Source: Clostridia bacterium
Lineage (GTDB): Bacteria > Bacillota > Clostridia > Christensenellales > Aristaeellaceae
Length of the DNA stretch: 8,335 bases
Assembly: GCA_017412445.1 (NCBI GenBank)
Contig: JAFPYA010000073.1
Span: 1-8,335, forward strand
Direction: 5' to 3'
In this document: positions 6,022-8,335 of the stretch, piece by piece
Layout of the letters: each line of letters begins with the position of its first letter
How positions within the stretch are numbered: position 1 is the stretch's first letter
The notes under the pieces: model-generated
What the model was told of the DNA's origin: nothing
The model's database searches: none
Seen by the model: the letters and a program-made list of their open reading frames with translations, nothing else
Translations under genes and position numbers: made by a program

Positions 6022-7271
6022 TGCACTTGACGGCGGTTTTAAGCGTATTTATGTTTTTTGCGAGCGTACCGCTCTCAGCCATGCTGCTGATGCAGAAGCG
6101 GCGCGCGCTGTTTTGCCTGTCCCTCGGCCTCAGCGCGCTGTGCTACGCGCTTGAACAGTATCTGGCGGGGCGGCTGCTCGGCGGGAGCCACGCGCAAACA
6201 GGACTCTCTGCGCTCAGGCTTCCCATGTGGGCGATTGCTGTGCTCTGTGCCATAGCGTCAATCACGCTTACGGTCGGCCTTTGGCGCGTATACCTCTATG
6301 AAAGGCGCCGCGTGACCCCGATGTCAGTCAAGGAGGCCATGGACAGCCTGCCTGCGGGGATGCTGTGCTTTGCGCCGGGCGGTCAGATACTGCTTTGTAA
6401 CGCGTCGATGAGCGCGCTCAGCCTCGCGGTGACGGGGGAGGAGCCAGTAAATGGCGAGGCGTTTTGCAATACGCTGCTGAGCGGCCCTTTACCGCAGGGC
6501 TGCACGCGCATACCCCTTGAGGGCGAGGCCGTATACGCCCTGCCAGACGGCAGCGCGTGGAAAACCACCGTCTACCCGCTTTTGTTTGAAAAGCGCGAGG
6601 TGCATATGCTGCTTTCGCTGAACGTGAGCGAGGTATACCGCCAGACGCAAAGGCTCGAGCGCATGCGGGCGGATCTGGCCGCGCTTGAGGAGCGCTTAAA
6701 GCAAGTCAACCGTGAAATCGTCGCACTTACCGCCGAGAGGGAAATGCTGAACACCCGCGTGAAAATACACGACGAGCTGGGCACAAATCTCCTTGCCATA
6801 AAGCGGCTGATCGCCGTCGGCGGCGAACAGGAGGAGCGCAGGGCACTTATGGAGAGGCTGCGCCTGAACCTGTCGTTTTTGCAGGCGGGCACGCAGGCAA
6901 GCGCGGCGGACGAATACGAGCTGCTTATGCGGACGGCTCAAAACCTCGGGCTTCAGCTTGAAATCACCGGCGTTCTCCCCGGGGAGGAGCCGTTAAAGCG
7001 CATACTCGCCACGGCGATTCACGAGTGCGTCACAAATACCCTCCGCCACGCTCACGGGGACAGGCTGCAGGTCTCAATAAGCGAAAGCCCGGGAAGGCTC
7101 AGGGCCGTATTCACAAACAACGGCCTTAAGCCCGATTCGCCCATACGTGAAACGGGCGGGCTTTTGTCTCTTCGCCGCATGGTGGAGGACGCGGGCGGAA
7201 GCATGAAAATCGAAACCGACCCCGCCTTCGAGCTTACAGTCGAGCTTCAGAAGGGGAAAGCCGAAAACTGA
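6018..7271 (+). CDS. Sensor histidine kinase, HisKA_3/NarX-like class
   Basis: A membrane kinase of 417 residues that should autophosphorylate and pass phosphate to the regulator encoded 44 bases downstream. About three membrane helices lie at 4-24, 30-48 and 70-92, then a PAS-like domain (about 103-200, with AMDSLPAGMLCFAPGGQILLCN) and a coiled coil (205-245). The phosphoacceptor motif is KIHDELGTNLLAIKRL with H251, typical of HisKA_3. The ATPase part has the N box HECVTNTLRHA (335-345, N340), NNGLKPD (367-373) where DNG-type sequence is usual, and ETGGLLSLRRMVEDAGG (378-394). The Asp-to-Asn reading of the D box is the only departure I see. GGGAGG (6006-6011) lies 6 bases before the ATG, and the start overlaps the upstream stop by 4 bp, so the two are translationally coupled and probably made in equal amounts. 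Confidence 0.88.
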   Translation: MMHLTAVLSVFMFFASVPLSAMLLMQKRRALFCLSLGLSALCYALEQYLAGRLLGGSHAQTGLSALRLPMWAIAVLCAIASITLTVGLWRVYLYERRRVTPMSVKEAMDSLPAGMLCFAPGGQILLCNASMSALSLAVTGEEPVNGEAFCNTLLSGPLPQGCTRIPLEGEAVYALPDGSAWKTTVYPLLFEKREVHMLLSLNVSEVYRQTQRLERMRADLAALEERLKQVNREIVALTAEREMLNTRVKIHDELGTNLLAIKRLIAVGGEQEERRALMERLRLNLSFLQAGTQASAADEYELLMRTAQNLGLQLEITGVLPGEEPLKRILATAIHECVTNTLRHAHGDRLQVSISESPGRLRAVFTNNGLKPDSPIRETGGLLSLRRMVEDAGGSMKIETDPAFELTVELQKGKAEN

Positions 7272-7315
7272 AAGCCGCGCCCCAACGCATTTATCTGACC
7301 AAAGGAGGTATCCGT

Positions 7316-7945
7316 ATGCCCTTCAGAGTGCTGGTGGTAGACGACCAGACCATTTCACGGCAGCTGTTTGAAAGCTTTATCGCGTCCTCGGACAGGTACG
7401 AGCTCGCTGCCTCGGTGAATACCGCGCGCTACGCCGACAGCTACTGCGCCGCGGGCAACGTGGATCTGGTGCTTATGGACGTGGTGATGAACGACGGCTC
7501 AAACGGGCTGGACACCGCGCAGAGGATCAAAAAATCCTACCCCGAAATAAAGATAATCGTGGTGACCTCCATGCCTGACAGCCTGTTTTTAAGCCGCGCC
7601 AGGCGCATAGGCGTGGACAGCTTCTGGTACAAGGAGGCGCAGGCAGTGCCCATGCTCGAAATCATGGACCGCACGATGGCGGGCGAGCACGTGTTTCCGG
7701 ATCGCCCGCCAAAAACGCAGCTGGGGATGGTGGGCAGCGACGAATTCACTCCTCGCGAGCTCGAGGTGCTGCGCCTGCTCTCGGAGGGTCTGACCGACCG
7801 TGAAATCGCCGCAAGGCTGTTTCTGAGCGTGACCACGGTGCGCTTTCACGTGAACAACCTTTTGAGCAAGACCGGCCTTTGTTCCCGCACGGAGCTTGCG
7901 GTTCGGGCGGTTCAAAGCGGCATCGCCGTACCTGGTATGGACTGA
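7316..7945 (+). CDS. Response regulator, NarL/LuxR (CitB) family
   Basis: A DNA-binding regulator of 209 residues, the expected size for the family. The receiver domain (about 3-120) keeps the full active site: acidic D9/D10 in VLVVDDQ, phosphoacceptor D55 in LVLMDVVM, T84 in VVTSM and K106 in WYKEA. The C-terminal LuxR helix-turn-helix (about 143-205) contains FTPRELEVLRLLSEGLTDREIA followed by LSVTTVRFHVNNLLSKTG, the four-helix recognition domain. The ribosome-binding site AAAGGAGGT (7301-7309) is ideal, 6 bases before the ATG. As third gene of the operon it is the expected partner of the kinase just upstream. Its targets are not visible; it might control the operon itself or the secreted protein gene downstream, which is inference. 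A terminator follows after 35 bases. Confidence 0.93.
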   Translation: MPFRVLVVDDQTISRQLFESFIASSDRYELAASVNTARYADSYCAAGNVDLVLMDVVMNDGSNGLDTAQRIKKSYPEIKIIVVTSMPDSLFLSRARRIGVDSFWYKEAQAVPMLEIMDRTMAGEHVFPDRPPKTQLGMVGSDEFTPRELEVLRLLSEGLTDREIAARLFLSVTTVRFHVNNLLSKTGLCSRTELAVRAVQSGIAVPGMD

Positions 7946-7980
7946 ATTGTGGGCTTCATGCGTTAAAACTGTCATTTGTG

Positions 7981-8004
7981 ACGGGGCAAATTCGCCCCGT
8001 TTTT
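7981..8004 (+). terminator. Rho-independent terminator ending the signalling operon
   Basis: ACGGGGC (7981-7987) pairs with GCCCCGT (7994-8000) around the loop AAATTC, followed directly by a T-run (8000-8004). This is a textbook intrinsic terminator, placed between the regulator gene and the secreted protein gene, so the latter is probably a separate transcription unit. A possible -10 (TATTAT, 8007-8012) follows at once, but its -35 would fall inside the hairpin and is not convincing. Confidence 0.9.
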
Positions 8005-8050
8005 GTTATTATGTGAGCATCCGAAATATATCATCAAGGAGGAGGCACTT

Positions 8051-8335
8051 ATGAAACGCACAGTCTGCTTTATACTGGCGCTGATGCTCGTGCTCATGTG
8101 CGCGAGCGCGCAGGCGACGGCGAGCTATGTCGAGCACACCCATAATTGGGTGGCCATGGATCGAACAGAACCAACCTGCACGGAGGCGGGCATGGCAGTA
8201 GAGTATTGCAGCATCTGCCAGCAAACGCGCGACCGTGTGCTGCCGGCGCTGGGACATTACTACCCGCCGGATGATTGGGAGGTAATAAAGGAACCCACCT
8301 GCACCGAGCCCGGCGTGGAGAGGAACACCTGCGCC
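8051..8335 (+). CDS. Secreted Cys-rich repeat protein (5' part, runs off window)
   Basis: The frame is open from ATG 8051 to the window edge, giving 95 residues with no stop. AAGGAGGAGG (8037-8046) is a strong ribosome-binding site. The first ~22 residues form a signal peptide: K2-R3, a hydrophobic core VCFILALMLVLMCASA and a likely cut after AQA (20-22). A repeated module follows. Unit 1 has W33, PTCTEAG (41-47), CSIC (53-56) and LPALGH (64-69); unit 2 begins with W76, PTCTEPG (82-88) and C94. The PTCTE motif recurs every 41 residues. C43, C53, C56 and H69 could bind a metal such as zinc, or the cysteines could pair in disulfides. Such CxxC-LPALGH modules are known to me from large clostridial surface proteins; the function is unclear. 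It lies downstream of the two-component operon. Confidence 0.82.
   Translation, partial: MKRTVCFILALMLVLMCASAQATASYVEHTHNWVAMDRTEPTCTEAGMAVEYCSICQQTRDRVLPALGHYYPPDDWEVIKEPTCTEPGVERNTCA

Noticed and set aside
1..8335. CRISPR array, tRNA/rRNA genes, insertion sequences or phage integrase
   Set aside because: No regularly spaced direct repeats, no tRNA-like cloverleaf ending, no transposase or integrase motifs were seen on reading both strands.

Overview
The window looks like chromosomal DNA of a GC-rich, low-oxygen Clostridia-type Firmicute, probably a gut lineage; the exact order is a guess. The reasons are strong Shine-Dalgarno sites (AAAGGAGGT-type), clear sigma-A promoters, two oxygen-labile Fe-S amino-acid lyases, a Cys-rich secreted repeat protein, and heavy use of the ATA isoleucine codon despite high GC. 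The first ~900 bases look more AT-rich than the rest.

Region 1 (1-935): the tail of an upstream gene, then a family of unknown function. Its reading frame continues upstream to a well-placed TTG start at 67 but is cut by an in-frame TAG at 118-120, so the gene is either broken or starts late at GTG 187. A hairpin separates it from the convergent gene that follows.

Region 2 (936-1650): a small membrane-anchored protein on the minus strand and a divergent intergenic region. That region carries two matching 17-bp dyads, GTCTAC-N5-GTAGAC, 103 bp apart. One touches the leftward promoter and the other lies upstream of a near-consensus rightward promoter.

Region 3 (1651-4225): two lyases of related fold, both expected to give pyruvate and ammonia. 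The first is a CyuA/UPF0597-type L-cysteine desulfidase (also releasing sulfide); the second is a single-chain [4Fe-4S] L-serine ammonia-lyase. A strong rho-independent terminator lies between them.

Region 4 (4226-8004): its own promoter drives a three-gene signalling operon. A seven-helix sensor protein, whose kinase-like tail has lost the phosphoacceptor and ATP-binding motifs, overlaps by 4 bp an apparently active HisKA_3-type histidine kinase. A NarL/LuxR-type response regulator follows, and a clear terminator ends the unit. The most interesting reading is a pseudokinase/kinase sensor pair feeding one regulator. Its signal and targets are not visible here.

Region 5 (8005-8335): the start of a secreted protein with a Cys-rich repeat of about 41 residues, running off the window.
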